Shown here in pieces: positions 54,101 to 61,697 of a stretch of 64,000 nucleotides of DNA; the first letter of the stretch is position 1, and each line of letters opens with the position of its first letter. The translations under genes and the position numbers were made by a program. The notes beneath the pieces were generated by a model. That model saw only the letters and a list, made by a program, of their open reading frames with translations. It was not told the DNA's origin and ran no database searches. The DNA is from an uncultured Dyadobacter sp. (lineage in GTDB: Bacteria; Bacteroidota; Bacteroidia; Cytophagales; Spirosomataceae), in NCBI RefSeq assembly GCF_946482605.1, contig NZ_CAMLSE010000029.1, forward strand, positions 32,621-96,620, in the 5' to 3' direction.

Positions 54101-55952
54101 TATTTTTGATAAGCTGTACTGATAGCTCTGAAGTAGAATAATATAGCGACAGAATTGGTTTGGTCACTTTGTTGTGAATCTCGTTAATCAATTTGTCACA
54201 TATATTCGATGAATCGGATATGAGATTTCTGTTCTCTTCTGAGATGGTATTAAAATTTATAATTTCTCGTAGAAATTTTTTATAATCATGTATATATTCG
54301 ACGTAATCTAAGTAGTTGTTTCGGTCTATTTTGATAGTATCGGAGGATATAGAAACTTCGGTTTCGTCTTTTACGAGTTTGAGAAACCAATCTGGAGCAT
54401 TTATTGATTCATTATTAAGAATATTTTCAATGTTTGGACGTAAAACTGAAACAAGATTTTTGATTGCCGACCAGGATCCATCTATATTGGATTTTAACAG
54501 ATTTTGTATATTCGCATCTATTTTAGCAACATTAGGCTCCTCTTTTTGAATTATTTTTTGAAATTCGGTATCGGAATTTTCAATGGGCTCTGATATTTCC
54601 GTTACAATGCGAATTTCCGAAAATGGTGAAGATCGTTTGAGGGAATGAAGTTGATCCTGCTCAAAACGGTCACTGGCATATAGAATGGAATTTAATTTAT
54701 CTTCCACACTTTTGTTAGACTGATCTGATTTTGATCTGTAGTAGGCCAAAGAGTCAAGAGTTTTTAGGACCGTTTTTCTTTTGAGAATGGATACACCATC
54801 AATATTTACTCTTTCTATTATTTCAACTTCTGCCATTGAGTGCCCAAACGGGAAGCAACTGCCTGGGTACTCGATTTCAATTTTCTGATCTCTTCCTAAT
54901 ATAATCTCCTGCGCCCACTTGCTAATTCTTGCATCCCGTTTTTTTGTTTGATATTCAAGCTTGGTGTATGCACCAAGGCCGGTAATCATTGCCCGAAGAG
55001 AAGTTGTGTCTACAAATTCGCTATTATTTGGATCTTCTCTGAATTGTTTAACAAGATCGTATTTATTTTTTCGACTAGGAAGTGAAGCTATCCTGTCATC
55101 AATAGTATCATTTACGGAACCGATGATTTTAAATTTTGGTGATGTATCACGAGATTTGTCAATCTGTTGAATCAACGAATTGTTCCATATTGGATATGCG
55201 TTCGAAGGTAGTTGGTAAGTGGAAACTATTCCGTGTTGTCTTAATTGTCTGGGTATGTATCTGTTCCGGTCGAGAATCTGATTGTTATATAGTTGTCTGT
55301 ACTGGACTTCTATCTGTCCAATTAAATCAAGGAAGGACATGCCTCTATTGAGCAGATGACTGTCGTTGTTATTTGAAAATATTATAGGCTTGTTGTTTTC
55401 GGTATATGGAGAGATATACAGTCCTTTTGGAACTTCTAATGTTGTTACTGGGCGGCTTTGTTGATCTGTGATCCAAGGTATTGATTTGGTTGGTGATATG
55501 AAAAATCTACTCTGTTTGTCTACACATCTGAGCTTCATATATCTACTGTCGTTCCACTTTAGTAATTCTTTAATTGTGAACGGCATGCCTGTTTTTACAT
55601 CAAACACTAACCACGATGATGATGCGATCGATGATATTGACATGGTAATGTCACTAGGTTTTATCTGCCCTGAAAGGGGTGATTCACTTTTATGTAAGGG
55701 TGGTATTTTGATTAGTAATGTTGGAGGCGAGGTTAGACCGACTAATTTGTTGTTTACAACTTTGCCGCCATAAATAAAAAATTCGAGGTGGAAAAGGTTT
55801 TCGTGGTTGACATAGATATAATGCTCTATGTCAACTTGGGAAATTGTAGTATTTTGTTGTTTATTCTCAATTAGTCGAAGAATTTCTGGCGCGTCTGCAG
55901 CGAAGAGGGTCGATAGCTTTATGAAAAGCCTCCTAGAAAGATCAAAATCCAT
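51156..55952 (-). CDS. Giant protein of unknown function (1598 aa)
   Basis: No known family is recognised. Residues 1-300 are mixed alpha/beta (M-D-F-D-L-S-R-R-L-F-I-K-L-S-T). A long helical centre of about 330-1150 has many heptad-like stretches. A region rich in beta strands and glycine follows at about 1290-1530 (E-F-G-G-Y-L-G-L-N-F-G-V-A-S-G, A-Y-I-V-C-G-G-N-L-S-I-I-G-I-I-N-V-S-V-V), with alternating small and hydrophobic residues as in pore or barrel strands. The last 70 residues are polar. No signal peptide is present. The gene is the first of a tight four-gene run to 44.9 kb and is preceded by a 525-bp empty spacer and the amidase-like gene. Its role is unknown. Confidence 0.7.
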   Translation of the reverse strand: MDFDLSRRLFIKLSTLFAADAPEILRLIENKQQNTTISQVDIEHYIYVNHENLFHLEFFIYGGKVVNNKLVGLTSPPTLLIKIPPLHKSESPLSGQIKPSDITMSISSIASSSWLVFDVKTGMPFTIKELLKWNDSRYMKLRCVDKQSRFFISPTKSIPWITDQQSRPVTTLEVPKGLYISPYTENNKPIIFSNNNDSHLLNRGMSFLDLIGQIEVQYRQLYNNQILDRNRYIPRQLRQHGIVSTYQLPSNAYPIWNNSLIQQIDKSRDTSPKFKIIGSVNDTIDDRIASLPSRKNKYDLVKQFREDPNNSEFVDTTSLRAMITGLGAYTKLEYQTKKRDARISKWAQEIILGRDQKIEIEYPGSCFPFGHSMAEVEIIERVNIDGVSILKRKTVLKTLDSLAYYRSKSDQSNKSVEDKLNSILYASDRFEQDQLHSLKRSSPFSEIRIVTEISEPIENSDTEFQKIIQKEEPNVAKIDANIQNLLKSNIDGSWSAIKNLVSVLRPNIENILNNESINAPDWFLKLVKDETEVSISSDTIKIDRNNYLDYVEYIHDYKKFLREIINFNTISEENRNLISDSSNICDKLINEIHNKVTKPILSLYYSTSELSVQLIKNKFSSIVQEIAKLSDSGKVPECLSNFHKYCNDTEASLIRNPSEKRKILDSLINVILGSCINILENNINVSEKIKNKFNEQVAAIRSISTSIVACSHTEIINSNKHVLAYWPRLASKNIAATNKEVLFDFIGVDWDGNEVAFKAPFIFVRSEMQRQVVGLQTQAEKYLGALDLPGDKLKLNDTKKFLQSTAIELDKYVNTHSANLQESLNAGSSELDRFRQNFLAYSKLNELYQKVTGTVNKTLELDSAIMESYQSPINKPLRQIGLNDQTIAFYKSEIDTASSSAEEGISKLKTRFMEFTAAGSAELTMLRSQLIPEGQELYESALLEKTHFFPKLSVASVQLPIQKEFSDDGRSILLSYSDAFIKAGAEIIHHEEVQQNPILAKLYDIQGAGRANKERILFDVQKYSYISQKTRKDIESDILINIANSQLLTAQLESIASNNYVQLREYLEKTRSLTKDVIHNKYQEVNSFVAGEMRGLLSSAGSLTGNLIDPSPVCKVLSLSKNTYYMTKALVNEIDGTIKNSIKEVEGVGQQKVHEFTESAKAEVLNIFSEISIFGLRLSDIINKDALSPQILPETRITKVYKKSSSGLELPVAVQMAYKWNPARPIFKKDDTSPFRWGTSKTQQDAPTISIDINSTLPLNTNEKSEIKSEIKIGNFGIAIQIGTADLIVLYFEKIVLEKKTLFSGQSTSSATNVDFRIANVEFDHYLSLVKQLQDLLGLKGFLMDLRSDGIQLSIGITIPPISTGPFTIANAALFAGVLIPFKSGETPSVRFSFSERANPFTLAAGIFGGRGFIALEATAMGMKKFEASLEFGGYLGLNFGVASGQAYLMAGIYFRIRDNRPYVEAYIVCGGNLSIIGIINVSVVFYLGMGYMNGVLTGRCSVTVSVSVLFWSASYTLSFEKTIGGNNASITGLIAPGLDTLLASSKNEPTIGISPKHDAPYGFRNSKNSEPIPVYDPSLLFSYNISKDDAIKYASFF

Positions 55953-56478
55953 TTTTGTATAACTTAAGGTTTAAGTATTGCTTGCCCATCGGTAAGATTT
56001 AACGTACGATTCGTTTTTTTGGCGCCAGTTATGCGGCCGTTTTAACACTACTCAGCGCATAATTTCAGTTACAAACATTTATTTTTTTGCTGGTTTTCTG
56101 ATTATTTTTGAATCGTAATTGTAGAGAGTTGTAATTCTATTTGAAGTCAAATGTTAGTCTTTGTGCTGGATTGAATCTATGTACGAGGGTGCTTACTGTT
56201 GTTGAACGATTATTTTTTGTAGCCCTGTAGAGGTATATGTTACTTTTATTCGTGCCGTGTTTTTTATCCTACTCGTGCAATTTTTCTTAAGTGCGGAAGC
56301 AACGAGTAGCTCTCGCTATTTGATTTTATATTGAAGATCATTCACGACGACCTGTTGAGTATGAGGGTTCTATTGGCTTTTTGGTATGCGTATTTTTGCT
56401 ACGTCGCGATAAAGTTTCTATGCCAATATGGTGTGCGGACAGCTTTTAGGGTTGTATCTCTATATCATAACTAATAGA
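55953..56478. other. AT-rich spacer upstream of the giant genes
   Basis: About 525 bp between the amidase-like gene and the 1598-residue gene. I see no gene, hairpin or repeat. It is long enough to contain a separate promoter for the giant genes. Confidence 0.4.
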
Positions 56479-57039
56479 TCAATAGTTGCGCCCGTAGAGC
56501 AGTACGTTGTCTTTCTTATTTGCTCCAAACGCGCTAGATAATGGCTTTGAAATGTAGGCGCCTTGGGGGTTATCTAGAAAAAATGACGCTGAATTCGGGG
56601 TCTTTAGCTGCCAAGATGAAGAGCTCGTGGTTTGGCCAGGTAGTATAAGAGCAATATGTCCATAGCCTGAGCTGTTTTTGTAGATCGCAATGACGGCTTT
56701 TTTGACGTTCGCGTAGCCCTGAGCTTCGTCTAGTGCTTTTTGAGAAGAGCCGGTGCCAAGCAGGGTCCATTTGTCGGTGTGGATACTGACGTAATCAGCT
56801 ATTTCGTTTGAAACCATATATTTATCTGCCGATTTTTCGAAGTCTTTTACCTGGTAAACCTTCATAAGTGACTTTGCTACGAATTCGTTGCAGGGGGTGT
56901 TTGGAGCTGTCGGCCCCCCACAGCTCATAAATTCGTAAAGCATACTCTCCAATTCCTTTTTCCACTCTTGGTCCTGTTGCGATCGGAGGGAGACCAGAGA
57001 CGACAAGATGATTAGCCAGTAAATTTTGGTCGTTTTCAT
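56479..57039 (-). CDS. Secreted NlpC/CHAP-like putative peptidoglycan amidase
   Basis: A protein of 186 residues with a hydrophobic N-terminus (M-K-T-T-K-I-Y-W-L-I-I-L-S-S-L-V-S-L) acting as signal peptide. Cys50 in N-T-P-C-N-E-F-V-A-K-S-L at the head of a helix, followed about 75 residues later by the strand G-Y-G-H-I-A-L-I-L-P-G with a His, is the Cys-His arrangement of papain-like CHAP/NlpC amidases. These cut peptide bonds in cell-wall peptidoglycan; some are interbacterial toxins. The family is inferred from these two motifs only. The gene lies on the same strand as the giant genes and is transcribed first. Confidence 0.5.
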   Translation of the reverse strand: MKTTKIYWLIILSSLVSLRSQQDQEWKKELESMLYEFMSCGGPTAPNTPCNEFVAKSLMKVYQVKDFEKSADKYMVSNEIADYVSIHTDKWTLLGTGSSQKALDEAQGYANVKKAVIAIYKNSSGYGHIALILPGQTTSSSSWQLKTPNSASFFLDNPQGAYISKPLSSAFGANKKDNVLLYGRNY

Positions 57040-57686
57040 AGTTTTTGAGATTTTGGATTCTGAGAGTTGTATTACGGGGGATACCTAACGCTTACTAATA
57101 TACGGCTTGTTTCTTATCGAAGTTGTTTTGAGTGGACAGGCGGATATCCGTCCGTTGTCTATGTATTTCTTTCAAAATGGAGTTTAAATTTTAATTTATT
57201 TTTGTTTGTTGACGAATTCTTATTGACGACAATAAACGTATGGACAACTTCGTATTTTGTTAAATGAAGTATGACCGAACTTCTCTCTTTATGTTTCATT
57301 TATATATAAGTAGAACTTGTGATTGTTAGATTTCCGATGAAGCGACTGCCTTTAAATGGGTAATATTCGCCAATATTTCGGTATCGATATAGTGTTAATA
57401 CTTCAACACATACTAGCTAAAAATTCTCGCCGCTTTCGATCATATTTTTTGGGGAATTGCTGATGAAATGTGGCTCGCCTTGAAAGCGAATTTAAACAAC
57501 TTAAAAATAGCTTTACTTTTTAATTTAGAGTGGGTTTTTAGGGCTGAAAAGTACAGTTAATAGGCCTTTAGATGGCATTGTTGAAATTTATGCTTCAAAT
57601 TATCGATCTTCGCGAAAAAAGACAATACCGTTTAATAAGAAATTGTCAATTGTGGTAAAATGGTTGCAACTGTTATTTCGACTGTA

Positions 57687-57829
57687 TTACGAAATCGAAA
57701 GAGCTAGGACATTTTGGCCGCCTAGGGACATTTGCTCTGGGTCTAAGCCTTTCCGATAAAACCCTCCGCAGTCTTCGCTGAATTCGTAACGGTGTGTGTA
57801 TTCTGTTAGGTCAAGCTATCTGCTAACCA
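57687..57829 (-). pseudogene. Short coding remnant, product unknown
   Basis: On the minus strand a 45-codon open stretch without a start reads T-E-Y-T-H-R-Y-E-F-S-E-D-C-G-G-F-Y-R-K-G, then L-D-P-E-Q-M-S-L-G-G-Q-N-V and a stop. Its composition is protein-like and unlike the AT-rich surroundings. It is likely the tail of a deleted gene. Confidence 0.35.
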
Positions 57830-57920
57830 TGTTGTACTAGCCATGTATGTTCGTATAGCTTAGGAATACTTAAATAGCACCTCATGATTGAATGGCATTT
57901 GAGTTGCTTTGGCCGTTGCT

Positions 57921-58082
57921 TTGTGCTGAGGGCATTTGCAGCCTATCGCCCCCGGTTGAAGCCCGTCTGGCGATTCAATGTACGGTTGGCAATTGCTTGG
58001 TCAGCCAAAAAGCCGGGTGATGAAGTGCGGGCTTGCGACCGTCAGTTTTTACTTTGTACCTTTCGTAGTACGGGCCTCGATC
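57921..58082 (+). repeat. Degenerate interspersed repeat, copy 1
   Basis: A segment of about 160 bp shares an ordered series of blocks with 61421-61612: (T/C)TGTGCT(G/T)AGGGCA, GCCCCC, GGCGGTT-like, AGC(C/T)AAAAAG, GA(T/C)G(A/C)AGTG and GCTTGC(G/A)ACCGTCA, then CTTTGTA(C/A)CTTTCGT. The two copies are in the same orientation and flank the AbiE and ArdA genes. Confidence 0.55.
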
Positions 58083-58186
58083 TAACAAATTTCCGCCGCG
58101 AGGCCAACGTTTCTAGTGATTACCGCAAGGAACTTCGTTGGGACGGCCAAGACCGGGCCGATTAACTGCACTAGGAAGCATTCCGG

Positions 58187-58399
58187 AATGACATTATGGG
58201 TTTCCCAACTCAGCAAGTGACTTTAAAACAGTCAAGGTGGAGCTCCGCCCAAAGTCTGGGCGCATGCATGAGGATTTTTTGCTGTTTTCAGAAAAGTCAC
58301 GCTATTCGGAAAGGGCAGTTTCTATCAGAGAAGCAGATGAGAGAAAATCTTCAAAATGGCAACAAGTTTTTTTTAGCGAGGGTTTCGAACGATTGATCT
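58187..58399 (+). pseudogene. Coding remnant, product unknown
   Basis: A plus-strand frame of about 70 codons with no start after a stop at 58184 reads G-F-P-N-S-A-S-D-F-K-T-V-K-V-E-L-R-P-K-S, then H-E-D-F-L-L-F-S-E-K-S-R-Y-S-E-R and ends E-G-F-E-R-L-I. It looks like the 3' part of a real gene whose front has been lost. The terminator-like hairpin at 58405 would be its terminator. Confidence 0.4.
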
Positions 58400-58404
58400 A
58401 GTAG

Positions 58405-58436
58405 TTTGAAAATCAGTCTTAAGCTGATTTTTCAAA
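58405..58436 (+). terminator. Terminator-like hairpin
   Basis: The arms TTTGAAAATCAG and CTGATTTTTCAAA pair over about 12 bp with one bulged T. The hairpin lies directly after the coding remnant ending at 58399. Confidence 0.45.
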
Positions 58437-58689
58437 ATTCCCTTCCATGGTGAACGTAGTAGCCAAGTTTTCGGTGAACGAATCTTGTATAAGTACTTTA
58501 TTTTCAGTGATTTAGTATATCATTTTTGTGATTTGAGTGGTTGGTTTTTTGCCTTCACGAAGCCTTGATGCGTCAAGTCGGTTGTTTTCCTTTAGCCTAC
58601 AAGCGGTTATGTCAAGACTTTAATGTTAACTGGCCGCGTCATTTTTCGGAGTGATGCTCGCTGCCGCTCAGTGATCTTGAAACCTTAAT

Positions 58690-58725
58690 AAATGTCCAGT
58701 TTTTTGTCTAGAAAACTGGACATTT
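58690..58725. promoter_or_regulatory. Upstream 36-bp palindrome of the abiE operon
   Basis: AAATGTCCAGTTTT and AAAACTGGACATTT pair perfectly around a TTGTCTAG centre. It lies about 100 bp upstream of the abiEi start and is followed by a second palindrome of related sequence. AbiEi antitoxins bind inverted repeats in their own promoters, so it is a likely operator. Confidence 0.65.
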
Positions 58726-58760
58726 ATGTTAGCAGACCCGGGGCAATACTTGGACCTTTG

Positions 58761-58794
58761 AATGTCAAGTTTTTTGATCAAAAAACTTGACATT
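58761..58794 (+). promoter_or_regulatory. Perfect 34-bp palindrome at the abiE promoter
   Basis: The sequence is a perfect palindrome centred on TTGATCAA, with outer arms AATGTCAAG and CTTGACATT. Its right arm contains TTGACA, and TATATTTAC follows about 18 bp later, so it overlaps the probable promoter just before the ATG at 58823. AbiEi binding here would repress the operon. Confidence 0.7.
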
Positions 58795-58822
58795 TTATCC
58801 CGAAGGCTGGTATATTTACGAT

Positions 58823-59551
58823 ATGAGCAACTTATCTGCGAGCATACAACGGCAAATACAGAGCATACCTGAGGATACCAGCTTCGGGTATGGACAACTG
58901 ACTATACCCGAGCAACAGTTCCCATCAGCAGCGAAAGTGCTGGAACGATTGCAAAAGAAGGGGGTAATCAGGAAACTATCAAAAGGCATCTTTTATAAAC
59001 CTAAGAAGACGGTTTTCGGCGAAAAGCGTCCAGACGAGGAGCAAGTTTTGAAGCCATTGTTGTTTCGTGACGGACAAAGGATTGGGTACATCACTGGCAC
59101 TTATCTTTACAACCGAATGGGGTTGACCACCCAGATTCCAGCCATCATCCAGATAGCTAGCCGCGAAAAGAGAGTCTTTGTCAACCGAGGTACTATACGC
59201 GCCACGGCGGTTAAAAGCTATGTAGATGTTACCAACGACAATTACCAACTTCTTGGGCTGCTGGATGCGTTAAAGGATTTGAAAGATATTCCTGACATCG
59301 ACATGCGAGAGGCACTCGAGATTATTGTGAGACAAATTCAGCAGTTAACAGGAAGTGAATTAATTAGTATAGTCGAATACGCTTTAAAATACCCGCCGCG
59401 TGTCCGCGCATTATTTGGTGCGATTTTATCTTCCATAGAGAAAGCCGTCACTGCAAAGGCTTTAAAGGCAACCCTCAATCCGTTAACTGTATTCAGATTG
59501 GGAATTAATGATAACTTGCTGCCCTCGGCAGCGGAATGGAATATTCAATGA
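58823..59551 (+). CDS. abiEi: AbiEi-like antitoxin (DUF6088 family)
   Basis: A protein of 242 residues. The N-terminal winged-helix part (about 1-75: F-G-Y-G-Q-L-T-I-P, A-K-V-L-E-R-L-Q-K-K-G-V-I-R-K-L-S-K-G-I-F-Y-K-P) binds DNA. The middle part, with Y-I-T-G-T-Y-L-Y-N-R-M-G-L-T-T, matches DUF6088/AbiEi antitoxins. AbiEi represses the operon and opposes the AbiEii toxin in type IV toxin-antitoxin pairs. I start at ATG 58823, after the promoter palindrome; the TTG at 58787 lies inside the operator. The stop overlaps the toxin start by 4 bp. Confidence 0.88.
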   Translation: MSNLSASIQRQIQSIPEDTSFGYGQLTIPEQQFPSAAKVLERLQKKGVIRKLSKGIFYKPKKTVFGEKRPDEEQVLKPLLFRDGQRIGYITGTYLYNRMGLTTQIPAIIQIASREKRVFVNRGTIRATAVKSYVDVTNDNYQLLGLLDALKDLKDIPDIDMREALEIIVRQIQQLTGSELISIVEYALKYPPRVRALFGAILSSIEKAVTAKALKATLNPLTVFRLGINDNLLPSAAEWNIQ

Positions 59552-60525
59552 GATTGCATGAAGATAGAGAACTGTTTCGCGATGCAGTGGCCATTACGGC
59601 TCAGCACAAAGGATTGCCCGAGATTTACATTGAAAAGGATTATTGGGTCACATTCGCACTCAGGCTTATTTTTGGGGGGCCTTCTGCCAAACACACCGTT
59701 TTCAAAGGTGGCACAGCACTTTCAAAGTGCTTTACTTATATTAATCGCTTCAGCGAGGATATCGATCTGGTCGTTGTCAAGGACACGGGTGTATCTGCTA
59801 ATGGCTTGAAGGGGCGGTTGAAATATATCAGTGATGCTGTTTCGAAACGGATACCAGAAATCGAAGTGTCGGGTATTACCAATAAGAAGGGAATGATCCG
59901 TAAAACGGTGCATTCCTATTCAAAGGTTTTTGATGGGAGCTTTGGACAGGTAAGGGACACAATCATCCTAGAAACCAGTTGGCTAGGATCCTCCGAACCT
60001 GCCTCCCAAGGGAACGTTTCTTCATTTATTTACGAGATGATGGTGTCGCGTGGACAAGTTGATTTAGCAGAAGAATATGGGCTTCTGCCTTTTGACGTGT
60101 CGGTGCTCGCGCCGGAAAGGACCTTATGTGAAAAAATCATGAGCCTTGTTCGCTTCTCGTGTACCGAAAACGCGATTAGGGACTTGCGCTCTAAAATCAG
60201 ACATGTTTATGATCTTCACCAGATGCTGCTCCAGGATGACATTTCTCGGTTTTTCAATTCGCTTAATTTTGATCTGATGTTACACAAGGTCGCAGAGGAT
60301 GACCAGCAAAGTTTCCGAAATAACAGTGACTGGTTGTATAACCATCCATCCAGGGCATTGATATTTTCGGATTTGGACAACGTTTGGCCGGAGCTCGTGG
60401 CTGCCTACAACGGAACGTTCCGGACTTTGGTATTTGGGGTATTGCCACCAGAAGATCATATCAAAATATCAATGAAGCGTATCAGCGACCGCGTAAACCA
60501 AGTGGATTGGCAACTCGCAAAGTAA
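59548..60525 (+). CDS. abiEii: AbiEii/AbiGii-family nucleotidyltransferase toxin
   Basis: A protein of 325 residues. The nucleotidyltransferase core has K-D-Y-W-V-T-F-A-L, V-F-K-G-G-T-A-L-S-K-C-F (the G-G-T helix) and F-S-E-D-I-D-L-V-V with the metal-binding aspartates, followed by the usual helical region with P-E-R-T-L-C-E-K-I-M-S-L-V-R. Toxins of this family transfer nucleotides to tRNA or other targets and cause abortive infection or growth arrest. The ATG at 59548 makes a 4-bp ATGA overlap with the antitoxin gene; an ATG 12 bp upstream is less likely. Confidence 0.92.
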   Translation: MRLHEDRELFRDAVAITAQHKGLPEIYIEKDYWVTFALRLIFGGPSAKHTVFKGGTALSKCFTYINRFSEDIDLVVVKDTGVSANGLKGRLKYISDAVSKRIPEIEVSGITNKKGMIRKTVHSYSKVFDGSFGQVRDTIILETSWLGSSEPASQGNVSSFIYEMMVSRGQVDLAEEYGLLPFDVSVLAPERTLCEKIMSLVRFSCTENAIRDLRSKIRHVYDLHQMLLQDDISRFFNSLNFDLMLHKVAEDDQQSFRNNSDWLYNHPSRALIFSDLDNVWPELVAAYNGTFRTLVFGVLPPEDHIKISMKRISDRVNQVDWQLAK

Positions 60526-60709
60526 GAAGAAGAAATTTTTGTGACTTCATAGCACATCCAACTCTCGCTTCGGAATCTTGATAGCATATAATGGATTGCG
60601 TTGCTGTCATTCTTAATTGTACAAAAAACACGGCGCTCCTAAAATTAGCCAAATTATTGAGTGCGATAGCCCACTGGTCTCATGCCATTAACTGCTACCA
60701 TACTTTGAA

Positions 60710-60746
60710 GGGGTTTTCTGTTCGCGATTTGAAAACAGAAAACTCC
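60710..60746 (+). terminator. Candidate terminator after the abiE genes
   Basis: A stem of about 13 bp, GGGGTTTTCTGTT with AACAGAAAACTCC (one G-T pair), lies 185 bp after the toxin stop. The T run after it is weak, so it could also be an operator or unrelated hairpin. Confidence 0.35.
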
Positions 60747-60776
60747 AATTTCTAATCTGTCGTCACATTCGTCCTC

Positions 60777-60820
60777 AAAAAAATCGATGGAATAACTGTC
60801 ATTGACTGTTATTCCATCGA
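60777..60820 (-). terminator. Rho-independent terminator of ardA
   Basis: A perfect 13-bp stem, TCGATGGAATAAC and GTTATTCCATCGA, lies 8 bp past the ardA stop codon. On the minus strand it is followed by seven T residues. Confidence 0.85.
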
Positions 60821-60828
60821 AGAAATTA

Positions 60829-61386
60829 TTAGTAGTCTACGAAAACATGACCTTCATATTCACTGTATCCATCTAAAAACAGGTCTTTCGCGAAAGCTTC
60901 GTAGTCAAAATAACGTTCGAGAGCTTGTGGAACACCTGACAACAAGCCTGTCTCCTCGACGTATTGGTAAGCGTATTCAAGCTCAGGATCTTTCATCGAT
61001 CCACCAAAGAATCCACGGTAGCTTTCCCGGAATCCTTCAAGTTGGTCTTCCAATTCGTACCCATTGGATGGCCAGTAGTTAATCTGTTTACAGTAAATCT
61101 CGAATGCTTCGACAGTCTCTTCGTTCATTTCAACCGTAGCCTCAAAGTAGGCGAAAGCTTCTTTGTGAAGGCTGCATTCTGAAATTAAAAAATCCGGAAT
61201 GTTCTCCCAGTCCTGGAACATCAGCTCAGGATCCAGTTCATTACGATGAAACTCAAAACAGTCTTGCAGGAATTCTTTGAGGTCTGCAAATTCAGTCAGG
61301 TCAAACCATTTGCCGAACAGTGATCCACTGTTGTACTGACCATAGGTCCCAACGTAGATTTTAGGAGCATTTTCGAGATTTCTCAT
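60829..61386 (-). CDS. ardA: ArdA-family antirestriction protein
   Basis: A protein of 185 residues with many acidic residues. The N-terminus has the ArdA pattern I-Y-V-G-T-Y-G-Q-Y-N-S-G-S-L-F-G-K-W, then E-L-D-P-E-L-M-F-Q-D-W-E and A-Y-F-E-A-T-V-E-M-N, and E-E-T-G-L-L-S-G-V-P near the end. ArdA is a DNA mimic that blocks type I restriction enzymes and is carried by plasmids and integrative elements. Length and motifs are complete. The gene has its own terminator, and its upstream region overlaps the second copy of the interspersed repeat. Confidence 0.93.
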   Translation of the reverse strand: MRNLENAPKIYVGTYGQYNSGSLFGKWFDLTEFADLKEFLQDCFEFHRNELDPELMFQDWENIPDFLISECSLHKEAFAYFEATVEMNEETVEAFEIYCKQINYWPSNGYELEDQLEGFRESYRGFFGGSMKDPELEYAYQYVEETGLLSGVPQALERYFDYEAFAKDLFLDGYSEYEGHVFVDY

Positions 61387-61420
61387 GATTGAAAGGTATT
61401 TAAGTAGCCTGGGCCCCGGC

Positions 61421-61612
61421 TCTGTGCTTAGGGCAATCGCTGCCTTCCACTCAATGAAAAAATGACGGGGCTTGCCCCCTTGGTTGCATGCCCATCCGGC
61501 GGTTTAAGGCGCGGCTGGCAGTTGTGCGACCAGCTAAAAAGTCGGATGACGCAGTGCAGGCTTGCAACCGTCATTTTTGCTTTGTAACTTTCGTTTGCAC
61601 TGATCACGATCC
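61421..61612 (+). repeat. Degenerate interspersed repeat, copy 2
   Basis: This is the partner of the repeat at 57921-58082, in the same orientation, with an extra insert of about 40 bp after the first block. Shared blocks include AGGGCA, GCTTGC(G/A)ACCGTCA and CTTTGTA(A/C)CTTTCGT. It fills the spacer between ardA and the nuclease-like gene. Confidence 0.55.
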
Positions 61613-61697
61613 ACCTAATGCCCTTCCTGTGGCCTGCGGCATTATTCCGGTCTTCCTCCCAAAAAGATCCTGATTTTTAGGGCCTTTTTTATGCTCT

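Larger units (their letters stand above)
57040..58822. other. Long non-genic spacer with decayed gene fragments and repeats
   Basis: About 1.8 kb without an intact gene. It contains a coding remnant on the minus strand (57687-57829), the first copy of a degenerate interspersed repeat (57921-58082), a coding remnant on the plus strand (58187-58399), a terminator-like hairpin, and the two AbiE palindromes. The first 600 bp are very AT-rich and show nothing recognisable. Confidence 0.6.

Noticed and set aside
57884..58165. 93-codon open frame over repeat copy 1
   Set aside because: The second repeat copy does not preserve the frame, so the stretch is better described as a non-coding repeat.
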